DNA from: Burkholderia puraquae
GTDB taxonomy: Bacteria; Pseudomonadota; Gammaproteobacteria; Burkholderiales; Burkholderiaceae
Assembly (NCBI RefSeq): GCF_002099195.1
Contig: NZ_NBYX01000012.1
Location: forward strand, 183,418-247,417
Direction of reading: 5' to 3'
Length of the DNA stretch: 64,000 bases
The notes beneath the pieces were generated by a model. It was not told where the DNA came from. It worked only from the letters and a program-made list of their open reading frames with translations, and did not search any database. This document shows positions 1 to 8,975 of this stretch, one piece after another; the first letter of the stretch is position 1, and the number at the start of each line of letters is the position of its first letter. The position numbers and the translations under genes are program-made.

Positions 1-634
1 GCGCTGCGCGCAGGTAGATTTCGACGCGGCGATTCTGTGCGCGGCCGGCTTCGGTCGCGTTGTCCGCGATCGGGTTCGATGCACCCATGCCTTGCGCCGA
101 CAGGCGGCCGGCGTTCACGCCGCGCTGCGCCAGTGCGTTCACGACGCTTTGCGCGCGGTTCTGCGACAGCGTCTGGTTCAGCTGGGCGGAGCCCGTGCTG
201 TCCGTGTAGCCGACGATCGATGCCGTCACTTGCGGGTTCTGGTTCAGCGTCGTCGCCAGGTCGTTCAGCAGCGGCGTGAAGGCCGGCGTGATCGCGTACT
301 GGTTCGTCGCGAACGTCACCGCGCTCGGCACGTTCAGCTTCAGCGAGCCGTCCGGCTGCTCGGTCACTTGCGTACCCGTCTGCGCTGCCGACGGCGCGAG
401 CTTGTTCTTGATCGCCTGCCAGTTGTAACCCGTCACGCCGCCGACCAGTGCGCCGACGCCCGCGCCGATCGCCGCGCCCTTGCCGCCGCCCGCCAGCGCG
501 CCGATGCCTGCGCCCAGCGCCGCACCCGTGCCGGTACCGACGGCCGTGTTGTTGCCTTGCTGCGTAGCGCAGCCTGCCAGCAGTGCGCCGGCCAATGCGA
601 AGACGGACAAGCGGGTCGCGATTTTCATGTTCAT
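1..634 (-). CDS. OmpA-family outer-membrane lipoprotein (3' end outside window)
   Basis: Reading from 634, the protein begins MNMKIATRLSVFALAG and has a lipobox LLAGC at about residues 18-22, so it should be lipidated and anchored in the outer membrane. A glycine-rich stretch (about residues 32-60, repeated GAGxGA) is a glycine-zipper segment. The rest is an OmpA C-terminal peptidoglycan-binding domain, with VGYTDSTG, LSQNRAQSVVNAL and a closing QNRRVEIYLR. The role is tethering the outer membrane to peptidoglycan. The gene reaches the window edge close to its natural end, since the RRVEI motif is normally near the C-terminus. A second ATG at 628 would drop only two residues. Confidence 0.9.
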   Translation of the reverse strand, partial: MNMKIATRLSVFALAGALLAGCATQQGNNTAVGTGTGAALGAGIGALAGGGKGAAIGAGVGALVGGVTGYNWQAIKNKLAPSAAQTGTQVTEQPDGSLKLNVPSAVTFATNQYAITPAFTPLLNDLATTLNQNPQVTASIVGYTDSTGSAQLNQTLSQNRAQSVVNALAQRGVNAGRLSAQGMGASNPIADNATEAGRAQNRRVEIYLRAA

Positions 635-985
635 CTTGGATTCCTCTCTTGGTTGAACGAGTCGACAACGACGACAACGATAGTTACGGCTCCCTGCGCG
701 GGCCGCCCGATAAAGGAGGGCAGGCCTGCGCTCGCGGCAGCCGCCGAGGTGGCCGCATGTCCTGTCCGTCAGCGTGGCTGTTCGGACAGGGCGACGCGTC
801 AGCCTCTACAATATAGGCGGTTAGTGGCCGATTTGGCCCCATAGCATGCCGCACGCGAAGAGTGCGCCGGGTCGCGCGTTCGCGCAATGGCGTGCAACAG
901 ATTCTTTCACTTTTCCCGATTTTCGCAGCGTAATTTGATATTTTTTGACGTTTGCGCGCGAGAAAAACGTTTTCACGGAGTTTCG
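635..985. other. 351-bp intergenic region between divergent genes
   Basis: Divergent region between the OmpA-type lipoprotein (minus) and apbC (plus). No convincing gene is seen. It holds an inverted repeat CCTGTCCG (761-768) / CGGACAGG (783-790), and just after it a TACAATAT element (808-815) resembling a -10 box, though no clear -35 is paired with it. The AT-rich stretch 900-960 ahead of apbC may carry its promoter. Confidence 0.5.
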
Positions 986-2077
986 ATGAGCATTGACCGG
1001 GCACAAGTCGACACCGCTTTGGCGGCTGTCGTCGACCCCAATACCGGCCGTCCGTATGCGGCGAACAAGGGCGTGCGCAACGTCGCGATCGACGGCGACG
1101 TCGTGGCGCTCGACGTGGTGCTCGGTTATCCCGCACGCAGCCAGCACGACGACGTGCGCGCACGCGTCACCGCAGCGCTCCAGGCCGTGGCCGGCGTGCG
1201 CGACGCGCGCATCGCCGTGTCGCAGGAGATCGTCGCGCACACGGTGCAGCGTGGCGTGAAACTGCTGCCGAACGTGAAGAACATCGTGGCGGTCGCGTCG
1301 GGCAAGGGCGGCGTCGGCAAGAGCACGACGGCCGTCAACCTCGCGCTCGCGCTTGCCGCGGAAGGCGCGTCGGTGGGCATCCTCGACGCCGACATCTACG
1401 GCCCGTCGCTGCCGACGATGCTCGGCATCCACGGCCAGCGTCCCGAGTCGCCCGACAACCAGTCGATGAACCCGCTCATCGGCCATGGGCTGCAGGCGAA
1501 CTCGATCGGCTTCCTGATCGAGGAAGACAACCCGATGGTGTGGCGCGGCCCGATGGCGACCTCCGCGCTCGAGCAGTTGCTGCGCCAGACCAACTGGCGC
1601 GAGCTCGACTACCTGATCGTCGACATGCCGCCCGGCACGGGCGACATCCAGCTCACGCTCGCGCAGCGCGTGCCCGTCACGGGCGCGGTGATCGTCACGA
1701 CGCCGCAGGACATCGCGCTGCTCGACGCGAAGAAGGGCCTGAAGATGTTCGAGAAGGTCGGGATTCCGATCCTCGGCATCGTCGAGAACATGAGCATCCA
1801 CATCTGCTCGAACTGCGGCCACGAGGAGCACATCTTCGGTGCCGGCGGGGCCGAGCGGATGGCGAAGGACTACGATGTGAACGTGCTCGGCAGCCTGCCG
1901 CTCGACATCGCGATCCGCGAGCGCGCCGACAGCGGCACGCCGACGGTCGTGGCCGATGCCGAAGGCGCGCTGGCGCGTCGCTACCGCGACATCGCGCGCG
2001 GGGTCGCGCTGGCGATTGCCGAGCGATCGCGCGACATGACGTCGAAGTTCCCGTCGATCGTTGTTCAAAATACGTAA
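986..2077 (+). CDS. apbC: Iron-sulfur cluster carrier protein ApbC/Mrp
   Basis: A 363-residue P-loop ATPase of the Mrp/NBP35 family, which binds a [4Fe-4S] cluster and passes it to apo-proteins in the cytosol. The N-terminal MIP18/DUF59-like domain occupies about residues 1-95. The deviant Walker A (SGKGGVGKST) lies near residue 108, followed by DADIYGPS and the VDMPPGTGD motif. The CSNCG pair of cysteines that holds the bridging cluster at the dimer interface is near residue 275. The ATG at 986 was chosen because a GGAG element (977-980) sits 5 bases upstream; the frame stays open to 887 but without a ribosome site. It stands as a single gene. Confidence 0.95.
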   Translation: MSIDRAQVDTALAAVVDPNTGRPYAANKGVRNVAIDGDVVALDVVLGYPARSQHDDVRARVTAALQAVAGVRDARIAVSQEIVAHTVQRGVKLLPNVKNIVAVASGKGGVGKSTTAVNLALALAAEGASVGILDADIYGPSLPTMLGIHGQRPESPDNQSMNPLIGHGLQANSIGFLIEEDNPMVWRGPMATSALEQLLRQTNWRELDYLIVDMPPGTGDIQLTLAQRVPVTGAVIVTTPQDIALLDAKKGLKMFEKVGIPILGIVENMSIHICSNCGHEEHIFGAGGAERMAKDYDVNVLGSLPLDIAIRERADSGTPTVVADAEGALARRYRDIARGVALAIAERSRDMTSKFPSIVVQNT

Positions 2078-2210
2078 AACCCTTGCGGGGCGGGGCCTCA
2101 GGCTGTTTACGGCGCCGCGAGGCGCGGTATCATGGCGACTTTTCCCGGGTCCCTTTACCCGCCCGGCGCGGCCGTCGTGTCAAACGGCTGCCAGCCGGCA
2201 TGAGGATCGA

Positions 2211-2747
2211 ATGAAACAACGACATCACGGCGTGCACGCCGGCCGCGTGCAGTGCGCGCTGCTGGCCGCCGCCGCGCTGGGCCTGCTGGCCGGCTGCACC
2301 TCCTTTTCCTCGTCGCACGAAAAACGGGCCGACGCACAGCTGCAGCCGACGGTCGGCTCGCAGGCGCGCGGCGCGGTGACGTTCGTCGAGCGTCCGGACG
2401 GCGTACAGGTCACCTACAACCTGGCCGGCCTGCCGCCGAACAGCGATCACGCGCTACAGGTGCACGAACGCGGCGACTGCAACGCGGGCGACGGCTCGAG
2501 CGCCGGCCAGGTGTTCGCGCCGGCCGCCGACCGCCTGCGCGCGGGCGCTCGCGTCGCCGGCGATCTCGGCAACATCCATGCGGATGCGAACGGCGTTGCG
2601 GCCGGCTTCATCGTCGCGCCCGATCTGGCCCTCGATGGTGTGCGCTCGGCGATGAACCGCGCGGCGCTGGTACACCGCGAGGCAAGCGATCCCGCGTTTC
2701 CGCAGCATGGCGCGGGGCCCGCGCTCGCCTGCGGCGTGATCCGTTGA
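2211..2747 (+). CDS. SodC-like (Cu/Zn superoxide dismutase family) lipoprotein, metal site degenerate
   Basis: A 178-residue protein with a lipobox LLAGC (Cys29), so probably outer-membrane or periplasmic. The fold is that of Cu/Zn superoxide dismutase: the GLPPNSDHALQVHERGDC segment, AGDLGNIHADANG, and a C-terminal ALACGVI match the family throughout. The metal ligands are mostly missing. Against enterobacterial SodC the first copper His is Gln83, the bridging His is Gln100, and two zinc His are absent. His85, Asp118 and His155 remain. It may therefore be a non-enzymatic or differently metallated relative, or a chaperone-like protein. The ATG at 2211 has a GAGG four bases upstream. Confidence 0.8.
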   Translation: MKQRHHGVHAGRVQCALLAAAALGLLAGCTSFSSSHEKRADAQLQPTVGSQARGAVTFVERPDGVQVTYNLAGLPPNSDHALQVHERGDCNAGDGSSAGQVFAPAADRLRAGARVAGDLGNIHADANGVAAGFIVAPDLALDGVRSAMNRAALVHREASDPAFPQHGAGPALACGVIR

Positions 2748-2893
2748 CGGCCGCCGCGTGCGCGGGCCGATGATCGCGTAAAATGTCGGCCTTTCCCCGG
2801 CCGCCGTCCTGAATCGGCGGCCTCCGTTTCCCGTCACGCAGCGTTTCCTGGCGCCCCGAATATGCAACGACCCCAACGCTCACTTCGTTTGCT

Positions 2894-2944
2894 GTCCCCC
2901 GAGGGGACGGCCAGCCTTCTTGGGACGGCCCTGCGGAGGCTGGC
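2894..2944 (+). promoter_or_regulatory. Structured dcd leader with the ribosome site in a stem
   Basis: Two inverted repeats lie directly before dcd: GTCCCC (2894-2899) / GGGGAC (2903-2908), and GCCAGCCT (2910-2917) / AGGCTGGC (2937-2944). The second pairs across the GGAGG ribosome site (2935-2939) and ends on the base before the start codon, so folding would hide the site. Regulation by this structure is inference. Confidence 0.5.
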
Positions 2945-3514
2945 ATGAGCATCAAGTCCGACAAATGGATTCGGCGCATGGCCGAAGAGCACAAGATGAT
3001 CGAGCCGTTCGTGCCCGATCAGGTGCGTGCGTCCGAGGACGGCCGCCGGATCGTCAGCTACGGAACGTCGAGCTACGGCTACGACATCCGCTGCGCGGAT
3101 GAATTCAAGATCTTCACGAACATCAACTCGACGATCGTCGATCCGAAGAACTTCGACGAGGGCTCGTTTGTCGATTTCAAGGGCGACGTATGCATCATCC
3201 CGCCGAACTCGTTCGCGCTGGCCCGCACCGTCGAATATTTCCGCATCCCGCGCACCGTGCTGACGGTCTGCCTCGGCAAGTCGACCTATGCGCGCTGCGG
3301 GATCATCGTCAACGTGACGCCGTTCGAACCCGAGTGGGAAGGCTACGTCACGCTGGAATTCTCGAACACCACGCCGTTGCCCGCGAAGATCTACGCGAAC
3401 GAAGGCGTCGCGCAGGTGCTCTTCTTCGAGAGCGACGAAGTGTGCGACGTGTCGTACGCCGATCGCGGCGGCAAGTATCAGGGTCAGCGCGGTGTCACGC
3501 TGCCGAAAACCTGA
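2945..3514 (+). CDS. dcd: dCTP deaminase
   Basis: A 189-residue enzyme that deaminates dCTP to dUTP, supplying the dUMP precursor for thymidylate synthesis; it works as a cytosolic trimer. The whole protein matches the family: [15 protein letters not shown] at the start, [11 protein letters not shown], the conserved [10 protein letters not shown], and the active-site stretch [19 protein letters not shown] containing the catalytic Glu. The C-terminal [17 protein letters not shown] is typical of the nucleotide-binding lid. GGAGG (2935-2939) sets the start. A terminator-like hairpin follows. Confidence 0.97.
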
Positions 3515-3547
3515 TCTGGTTGCATATCGTCTCACCGGTTTCCGGGT

Positions 3548-3583
3548 GACCGCTGCGCGTGACGCGCCGCGGTCGTTCTTTTT
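3548..3583 (+). terminator. Terminator or attenuator between dcd and the decarboxylase
   Basis: Stem GACCGC (3548-3553) / GCGGTC (3569-3574), with further pairing of the inner CG-rich bases, then GTTCTTTTT. The T-run runs straight into the GGAG ribosome site of the next gene, so it could also act as an attenuator. Confidence 0.6.
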
Positions 3584-3595
3584 GGAGAATCGCCC

Positions 3596-5875
3596 ATGAA
3601 GTTTCGTTTTCCCGTCGTCATCATCGACGAAGATTTCCGCTCCGAGAACATCTCGGGCTCCGGCATCCGGGCGTTGGCCGAAGCGATCGAGAAGGAGGGC
3701 GTCGAAGTCCTCGGCCTCACGAGCTACGGCGATCTGACGTCGTTCGCGCAGCAGTCGAGCCGCGCGTCGTGCTTCATCCTGTCGATCGACGACGACGAAC
3801 TCATGCTCGGCGAAACGGGCTCGGACGGCGAGCTGCCCGAACTCGCGACCGCGATCATCGAGTTGCGCGCGTTCGTCACCGAAGTGCGCCGCCGCAACGC
3901 GGACATCCCGATCTTCCTGTACGGCGAGACGCGCACGTCGCGCCACCTGCCGAACGACATCCTGCGCGAACTGCACGGCTTCATCCACATGTTCGAGGAC
4001 ACGCCGGAGTTCGTCGCGCGCCACATCATCCGCGAGGCGAAGGTCTATCTCGACTCGCTCGCGCCGCCGTTCTTCAAGGAGCTGGTGAAGTATGCGGACG
4101 AAGGCTCGTACTCGTGGCACTGCCCGGGCCACTCGGGCGGCGTCGCGTTCCTGAAGAACCCGCTCGGCCAGATGTTCCACCAGTTCTTCGGCGAGAACAT
4201 GCTGCGCGCGGACGTCTGCAACGCGGTGGACGAACTCGGCCAGCTGCTCGACCACACGGGCCCGGTGGCGGCGTCCGAGCGCAACGCGGCGCGCATCTTC
4301 AGCGCGGATCACCTGTTCTTCGTGACCAACGGCACGTCGACGTCGAACAAGATCGTCTGGCACGCGACGGTTGCGCCGGGCGACATCGTGCTGGTCGACC
4401 GCAACTGCCACAAGTCGATCCTGCACGCGATCACGATGACGGGCGCGATTCCGGTGTTCCTCACGCCGACGCGCAACCACTTCGGCATCATCGGGCCGAT
4501 TCCGCGCGACGAATTCAAGCCGGAGAACATTCGCAAGAAGATCGAGGCGAACCCGTTTGCGCGCGAGGCAATGCGCCAGAATCCGGAGATGAAGCCGCGC
4601 ATCCTGACGATCACGCAGAGCACGTACGACGGCGTGGTCTACAACGTCGAGATGATCAAGGATCTGCTCGGCGACCTGCTCGATACGCTGCACTTCGACG
4701 AAGCCTGGCTGCCGCACGCGACGTTCCACGACTTCTACCGCGACATGCACGCGATCGGCGATGGCCGTCCGCGCACGGGTGCGCTCGTGTTCGCGACGCA
4801 CTCGACGCACAAGCTGCTCGCGGGCATCTCGCAGGCATCGCAGATCGTCGTGCAGGATTCGGAGAACCGCACGTTCGACAAGCACCGCTTCAACGAGGCG
4901 TACCTGATGCACACGTCGACGAGCCCGCAGTACGCGATCATCGCGTCGTGCGACGTCGCGGCCGCGATGATGGAGCCGCCGGGCGGCACCGCGCTCGTCG
5001 AGGAATCGATCGCCGAGGCGATCGACTTCCGCCGCGCGATGCGCAAGGTCGACGCCGAATATGGCGACGACTGGTTCTTCAGCGTGTGGGGCCCGGACGA
5101 CCTGTCCGAAGAGGGCATCGGTTCGCGCGAAGACTGGATGCTGAAGCCGAACGACCACTGGCACGGCTTCGGCCCGCTCGCGGAAGGCTTCAACATGCTC
5201 GACCCGATCAAGGCGACGATCATCACGCCGGGGCTCGACGTCGACGGCGAGTTCGGCGAGACGGGCATTCCGGCCGCGATCGTCACGAAGTACCTGGCCG
5301 AGCACGGGATCATCGTCGAGAAGACCGGCTTGTACTCGTTCTTCATCATGTTCACGATCGGCATCACGAAGGGCCGCTGGAACTCGATGGTGACCGAGCT
5401 GCAGCAGTTCAAGGACGACTACGACAACAACCAGCCGCTGTGGCGCGTGCTGCCGGAATTCGTCGCGCAGCATCCGCGCTACGAGCGCGTCGGCCTGCGC
5501 GACCTGTGCACGCAGATCCACGACGTGTACCGTGCGAACGACATCGCCCGCCTGACGACGGAGATGTACCTGTCGGACATGGAGCCGGCGATGAAGCCGT
5601 CGGACGCGTTCGCGAAGCTCGCGCACCGCAAGATCGACCGCGTGCCGCTCGACGAGCTCGAAGGCCGCGTGACGAGCATCCTGCTCACGCCGTACCCGCC
5701 GGGCATTCCGCTGCTGATCCCGGGCGAGCGCTTCAACAAGACGATCGTGAACTACCTGCGGTTCGCGCGCGACTTCAACGAACGCTTCCCGGGCTTCCAC
5801 ACCGACATCCACGGCCTCGTCGCGGAAGAGGTGAACGGCCGCGTCGAGTACTTCGTCGACTGCGTGCGCGACTGA
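3596..5875 (+). CDS. Orn/Lys/Arg decarboxylase, PLP-dependent (probably arginine)
   Basis: A 759-residue fold-I PLP enzyme of the large biodegradative arginine/lysine/ornithine decarboxylase family. These convert a basic amino acid to its amine plus CO2 and help in acid resistance and polyamine supply. The N-terminal wing domain (about 1-130, response-regulator-like) is followed by the catalytic domain with YSWHCPGHSGG, FVTNGTSTSNK and the PLP-lysine motif ATHSTHKLLAG (Lys406). The C-terminal domain includes LLTPYPPGIPLLIPGER. Full length for the family. No antiporter gene lies nearby. The exact substrate cannot be fixed from the sequence; related Burkholderia genes are usually labelled arginine or lysine decarboxylase. 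Confidence 0.9.
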   Translation: MKFRFPVVIIDEDFRSENISGSGIRALAEAIEKEGVEVLGLTSYGDLTSFAQQSSRASCFILSIDDDELMLGETGSDGELPELATAIIELRAFVTEVRRRNADIPIFLYGETRTSRHLPNDILRELHGFIHMFEDTPEFVARHIIREAKVYLDSLAPPFFKELVKYADEGSYSWHCPGHSGGVAFLKNPLGQMFHQFFGENMLRADVCNAVDELGQLLDHTGPVAASERNAARIFSADHLFFVTNGTSTSNKIVWHATVAPGDIVLVDRNCHKSILHAITMTGAIPVFLTPTRNHFGIIGPIPRDEFKPENIRKKIEANPFAREAMRQNPEMKPRILTITQSTYDGVVYNVEMIKDLLGDLLDTLHFDEAWLPHATFHDFYRDMHAIGDGRPRTGALVFATHSTHKLLAGISQASQIVVQDSENRTFDKHRFNEAYLMHTSTSPQYAIIASCDVAAAMMEPPGGTALVEESIAEAIDFRRAMRKVDAEYGDDWFFSVWGPDDLSEEGIGSREDWMLKPNDHWHGFGPLAEGFNMLDPIKATIITPGLDVDGEFGETGIPAAIVTKYLAEHGIIVEKTGLYSFFIMFTIGITKGRWNSMVTELQQFKDDYDNNQPLWRVLPEFVAQHPRYERVGLRDLCTQIHDVYRANDIARLTTEMYLSDMEPAMKPSDAFAKLAHRKIDRVPLDELEGRVTSILLTPYPPGIPLLIPGERFNKTIVNYLRFARDFNERFPGFHTDIHGLVAEEVNGRVEYFVDCVRD

Positions 5876-6702
5876 TGGCGACGCACGGACGAATCCAGGC
5901 GATGCGCGCGGCGCTGGCCGCGCTCGTCGTCTGGGCGGCAGGGGCGGCGGGGCTGGCGGGCGTGGGTGTCGCGCACGCGGAAGTCGCGGCGGCCGACCCG
6001 ATCGACGTCGCGATGCGGCAATGCCTCGCGCGGCGCGACCGGTCTTCGCCGGCCGGCCAGATCCAGTGCATGGGCGAAGCGCAGCAGCAGTGGCAGGCCG
6101 TGATGGACGGCGCGTACCAGCGCCTGTTGAAGGATGCGCCGGCCGACGCGAAGCGCGGCTGGCAGGACAGCCAGCGCCATTGGCTCACGTGGCGCAAGGA
6201 CGAAGTGCAGCTGCTGAAGGCGGTGTACGACACCACGCGCGGCACGTCGTACGCGATGTCGAGTGCCGACCTGCAGCTGCAGCCCGTGCGCGACCGCGCG
6301 CTGGCGCTGCGCGGCGCGGCCGATCGCTATGCGCCGCTACCCGCCGCGGTGCCGGTGGCGGCCACGAGCGGCGCGCAGGGTGGCGCGAGCGCCGACCAGG
6401 GCGCGGCCAAGCCGAACGGCAAGCCGTCGAACACGCCGCGCGATCCGGCCGTGCGCCGTGTGCGACCGTGCGAGCAGGACGCCGCGTGCGAGCACGCACT
6501 GTTCGACCTGAACCGCTATTACCAGAAGCTGCGCCGCAAGATGCCCGCGCACTCGGCCGCGACGCTCGTACGCGCGCAGCGCGCGTGGGTCGGGTTCCGC
6601 GATGCGACGGCGCCGCTCGTCGGCGAGGACGGCCGCGTCGACCTGATCGGCGCGCGCATCGCGACGATGAAGCGGCTGTCGGAGACGGCCGGCAACAAAT
6701 AA
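5875..6702 (+). CDS. Periplasmic LprI/DUF1311-type protein with two repeats
   Basis: A 275-residue secreted protein. Its ATG shares a base with the decarboxylase stop (TGATG), which suggests translational coupling. A signal peptide lies at about residues 10-36, ending AHA-EV. Two LprI-like (DUF1311) units follow: one around C-LAR..IQCMGEAQQQWQ..YQRLLKDAP..W..SQRHWLTWRKDE, and a second around CEHALFDLNRYYQKLRRKMP..TLVRAQRAWVGFRDA. They are separated by an Ala/Gly/Pro-rich linker (about 155-195). The family includes lysozyme inhibitors; no activity is shown here. A downstream ATG at 5902 is an alternative start just before the signal peptide. Confidence 0.75.
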   Translation: MATHGRIQAMRAALAALVVWAAGAAGLAGVGVAHAEVAAADPIDVAMRQCLARRDRSSPAGQIQCMGEAQQQWQAVMDGAYQRLLKDAPADAKRGWQDSQRHWLTWRKDEVQLLKAVYDTTRGTSYAMSSADLQLQPVRDRALALRGAADRYAPLPAAVPVAATSGAQGGASADQGAAKPNGKPSNTPRDPAVRRVRPCEQDAACEHALFDLNRYYQKLRRKMPAHSAATLVRAQRAWVGFRDATAPLVGEDGRVDLIGARIATMKRLSETAGNK

Positions 6703-6737
6703 GCGCAATGGCGATGCCGGTTGTTCGGCGAGACAGC

Positions 6738-6765
6738 AAAACGGGCACCCGAAGGTGCCCGTTTT
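6738..6765. terminator. Bidirectional rho-independent terminator
   Basis: AAAACGGGCACC / GGTGCCCGTTTT around a CGAA loop lies between two convergent genes. It has T-tracts on both strands, so it serves the plus-strand LprI-like gene and the minus-strand HAD gene. Confidence 0.9.
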
Positions 6766-6799
6766 GCATTCGGCAGCAGCGTGCTGATCGTGCGGGTGG

Positions 6800-7471
6800 C
6801 TACGGGCGCTGCAGGCCGAACCACGACGGCACGAGCGCGACCGCATCGTCGAGCGATGCAAGCACGTGCAGGCTCAGCGCGACGATTTCGGGCGTCGGCG
6901 CCTTCAGGTCGGGCACGGTGACGACCGATGCGCCTGCGGCGGCGGCCGACTGCGCGCCGAAGTCGCTGTCCTCGAATGCGACGCAAGTGTGTGCCTGCAC
7001 GCCGAGGCGTTCGGCCGCGAGCCGGTAGACGGCCGGGTCGGGCTTGCCGCGCGCGACTTCGTCGCCGCCGGCGATCGCGCGAAAGAACGGCAGCACGCCG
7101 ACCGCGTCGAGCCGTGTGCGGATCACGTCGCCCGCGGACGACGACGCGACCGCGCACGGAATGCCGGCCTGCGCGAGTGCGTCGAGCAGCGCGAACGCAC
7201 CGGGCTTCAGCGGAAATTTCGGATGCGGTTCGGGCGCCGCGAGCTGCTCGCGCACGCGGGTGCGTACTGCGTCGAACGTATCGGGGTTGCCGATCAGCCG
7301 TGCCAGGATGACCTGGCCTTCGGCGAACGAGCGGCCGACGATCTGCAGGTAGTCGGCGGTGGTCAGCGTGACGCCGTGCGCATTCGACACGTCGATCCAC
7401 GTGTTCATGATGGTTCGCTCGGAATCGACGAGCAGGCCGTCCATGTCGAAGAGTGCGGCGGAAAAGGTCAT
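6800..7471 (-). CDS. HAD-superfamily hydrolase, beta-phosphoglucomutase-like
   Basis: A 223-residue cytosolic phosphatase or mutase of HAD subfamily I. Motif I is FDMDGLLVDSE at residues 8-18, with the nucleophile and acid/base aspartates. Motif II is VASSSAGDV, motif III lies in GKPDPAVYRLAAERL, and motif IV is AFEDSDFGAQSAAAAG. A helical cap lies between motifs I and II. Substrate unknown; close relatives act on sugar phosphates such as 2-deoxyglucose-6-phosphate. An ATG three codons upstream (7480) is an alternative start; neither has a strong ribosome site. The gene lies downstream of argH on the same strand but behind argH's terminator. Confidence 0.88.
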   Translation of the reverse strand: MTFSAALFDMDGLLVDSERTIMNTWIDVSNAHGVTLTTADYLQIVGRSFAEGQVILARLIGNPDTFDAVRTRVREQLAAPEPHPKFPLKPGAFALLDALAQAGIPCAVASSSAGDVIRTRLDAVGVLPFFRAIAGGDEVARGKPDPAVYRLAAERLGVQAHTCVAFEDSDFGAQSAAAAGASVVTVPDLKAPTPEIVALSLHVLASLDDAVALVPSWFGLQRP

Positions 7472-7525
7472 CGGCGGCATTCGGAAGGCGGGGAAGGCGA
7501 TGGGCGGCGCGACGGCCGCCCGAAT

Positions 7526-7552
7526 GAAAAACGGACGCCGAAGGCGTCCGTC
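7526..7552 (-). terminator. argH terminator
   Basis: On the minus strand ACGGACGCC-TTC-GGCGTCCGT is followed by TTTT, 14 bases past the argH stop. Confidence 0.85.
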
Positions 7553-7565
7553 CGGAACAGCGGGC

Positions 7566-8975
7566 TTACTGGCCGAGTGCGGCGCGGGCAGCCTTGACCG
7601 CCGCACGCACCTGATCGGGCGCGGTGCCGCCCGGGTGGTTGCGGCTGGCGACCGAACCCTCGAGCGTCAGGTAGCCGAACACGTCTTCGCCGATCAGGTG
7701 CGCGACGTTCGGCAGATCCTGCTTCATTTCGTCGAGCGTCAGGTCGGCCAGGTCGATGCCGCGGTCGTCGCAGATCTTCACGGCGTGCGCGACGGCTTCG
7801 TGCGCATCGCGGAACGGCAGGCCGCGCTTCACCAGGTAGTCGGCGAGGTCGGTGGCAGTCGAGAAGCCCTGCAGCGCGGCCGCACGCATCGCGTCCGGCT
7901 TCACGGTGATGCCGGCAACCATCTCGGCGAAGATCCGCAGCGTGTCGGCGACGGTGTCGACCGTGTCGAACAGCGGTTCCTTGTCTTCCTGGTTGTCCTT
8001 GTTGTACGCGAGCGGCTGGCCCTTCATCAGCGTCAGCAGCGCCATCAGATGGCCGTTCACGCGGCCGGTTTTGCCGCGTGCGAGTTCGGGCACGTCCGGG
8101 TTCTTCTTCTGCGGCATGATCGAGCTGCCGGTGCAGAAGCGGTCGGCGATGTCGATGAAGCCGACGCGCGGGCTCATCCACAGCACGAGTTCTTCGGAGA
8201 AGCGCGACACGTGCGTCATCACGAGCGCCGAGGCGGCCGTGAATTCGATCGCGAAGTCGCGATCCGACACCGCGTCGAGCGAGTTCGTGCAGATGCCGTC
8301 GAAGCCGAGCGTCTTCGCGACCGCGTGGCGGTCGATCGGGTAGCTCGTGCCCGCGAGCGCGGCCGCGCCGAGCGGCAGGCGGTTCACGCGGGTGCGGCAG
8401 TCGCGCATGCGCTCCGCGTCGCGCGAGAACATCTCGACGTACGCGAGCAGGTGGTGGCCGAACGTGACGGGCTGGGCGACCTGCAAGTGCGTGAAGCCCG
8501 GCATGATCGTGTCGGCGTTCTGTTCCGCGAGGTCGAGCAGCGCGCCGCGCAGGTCGTTCAGCAGGCCGCCGATGCGGTCGATCTCGCCGCGCAGCCACAG
8601 GCGGATGTCGGTCGCGACCTGGTCGTTGCGCGAGCGGCCCGTGTGCAGGCGCTTGCCGGCATCGCCGATCAGCGCAGTCAGGCGCGCCTCGATGTTCAGG
8701 TGGACGTCTTCCAGGTCGAGCTGCCATTCGAATTCGCCGCGCTCGATCTCGCCCTTGATCTGCGCCATGCCGCGTTCGATCGCGGCCAGGTCGTCGGCGC
8801 TGATGATCTTCTGCGCGGCGAGCATGTTCGCGTGTGCGAGCGAGCCGGCGATGTCGACGAGCGCGAGGCGCTTGTCGAAAAATACCGACGACGTGTAGCG
8901 CTTGACCAGCTCGGACATCGGTTCCGAGAAGCGGGCCGACCAGGCCTCGCCCTTTTTGTGCAGTTGGGACGTCAT
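7566..8975 (-). CDS. argH: Argininosuccinate lyase
   Basis: A 469-residue member of the fumarase/aspartase superfamily that splits argininosuccinate into arginine and fumarate, the last step of arginine synthesis. It starts MTSQLHKKGEAWSARFSEP. It carries SRNDQVATD (substrate binding), GFTHLQVAQPVTFGHHLLAY with the catalytic His, and the family signature GSSIMPQKKNPD, whose mobile loop carries the catalytic Ser. Length and all motifs are intact. It is transcribed alone and ends at a strong terminator. Confidence 0.97.
   Translation of the reverse strand: MTSQLHKKGEAWSARFSEPMSELVKRYTSSVFFDKRLALVDIAGSLAHANMLAAQKIISADDLAAIERGMAQIKGEIERGEFEWQLDLEDVHLNIEARLTALIGDAGKRLHTGRSRNDQVATDIRLWLRGEIDRIGGLLNDLRGALLDLAEQNADTIMPGFTHLQVAQPVTFGHHLLAYVEMFSRDAERMRDCRTRVNRLPLGAAALAGTSYPIDRHAVAKTLGFDGICTNSLDAVSDRDFAIEFTAASALVMTHVSRFSEELVLWMSPRVGFIDIADRFCTGSSIMPQKKNPDVPELARGKTGRVNGHLMALLTLMKGQPLAYNKDNQEDKEPLFDTVDTVADTLRIFAEMVAGITVKPDAMRAAALQGFSTATDLADYLVKRGLPFRDAHEAVAHAVKICDDRGIDLADLTLDEMKQDLPNVAHLIGEDVFGYLTLEGSVASRNHPGGTAPDQVRAAVKAARAALGQ

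Noticed and set aside
2834..5812. A 992-codon open frame on the minus strand
   Set aside because: It lies antisense to dcd and the decarboxylase, is a run of Arg, Ala, Val, Asp and His, and exists only because GC-rich codons leave few stops on the opposite strand. The plus-strand genes have clear domains.
3559..5874. A single long plus-strand frame joining the decarboxylase shadow to the LprI-like protein
   Set aside because: Only the part from 5875 codes for a real protein; the earlier part is an out-of-frame reading of the decarboxylase.
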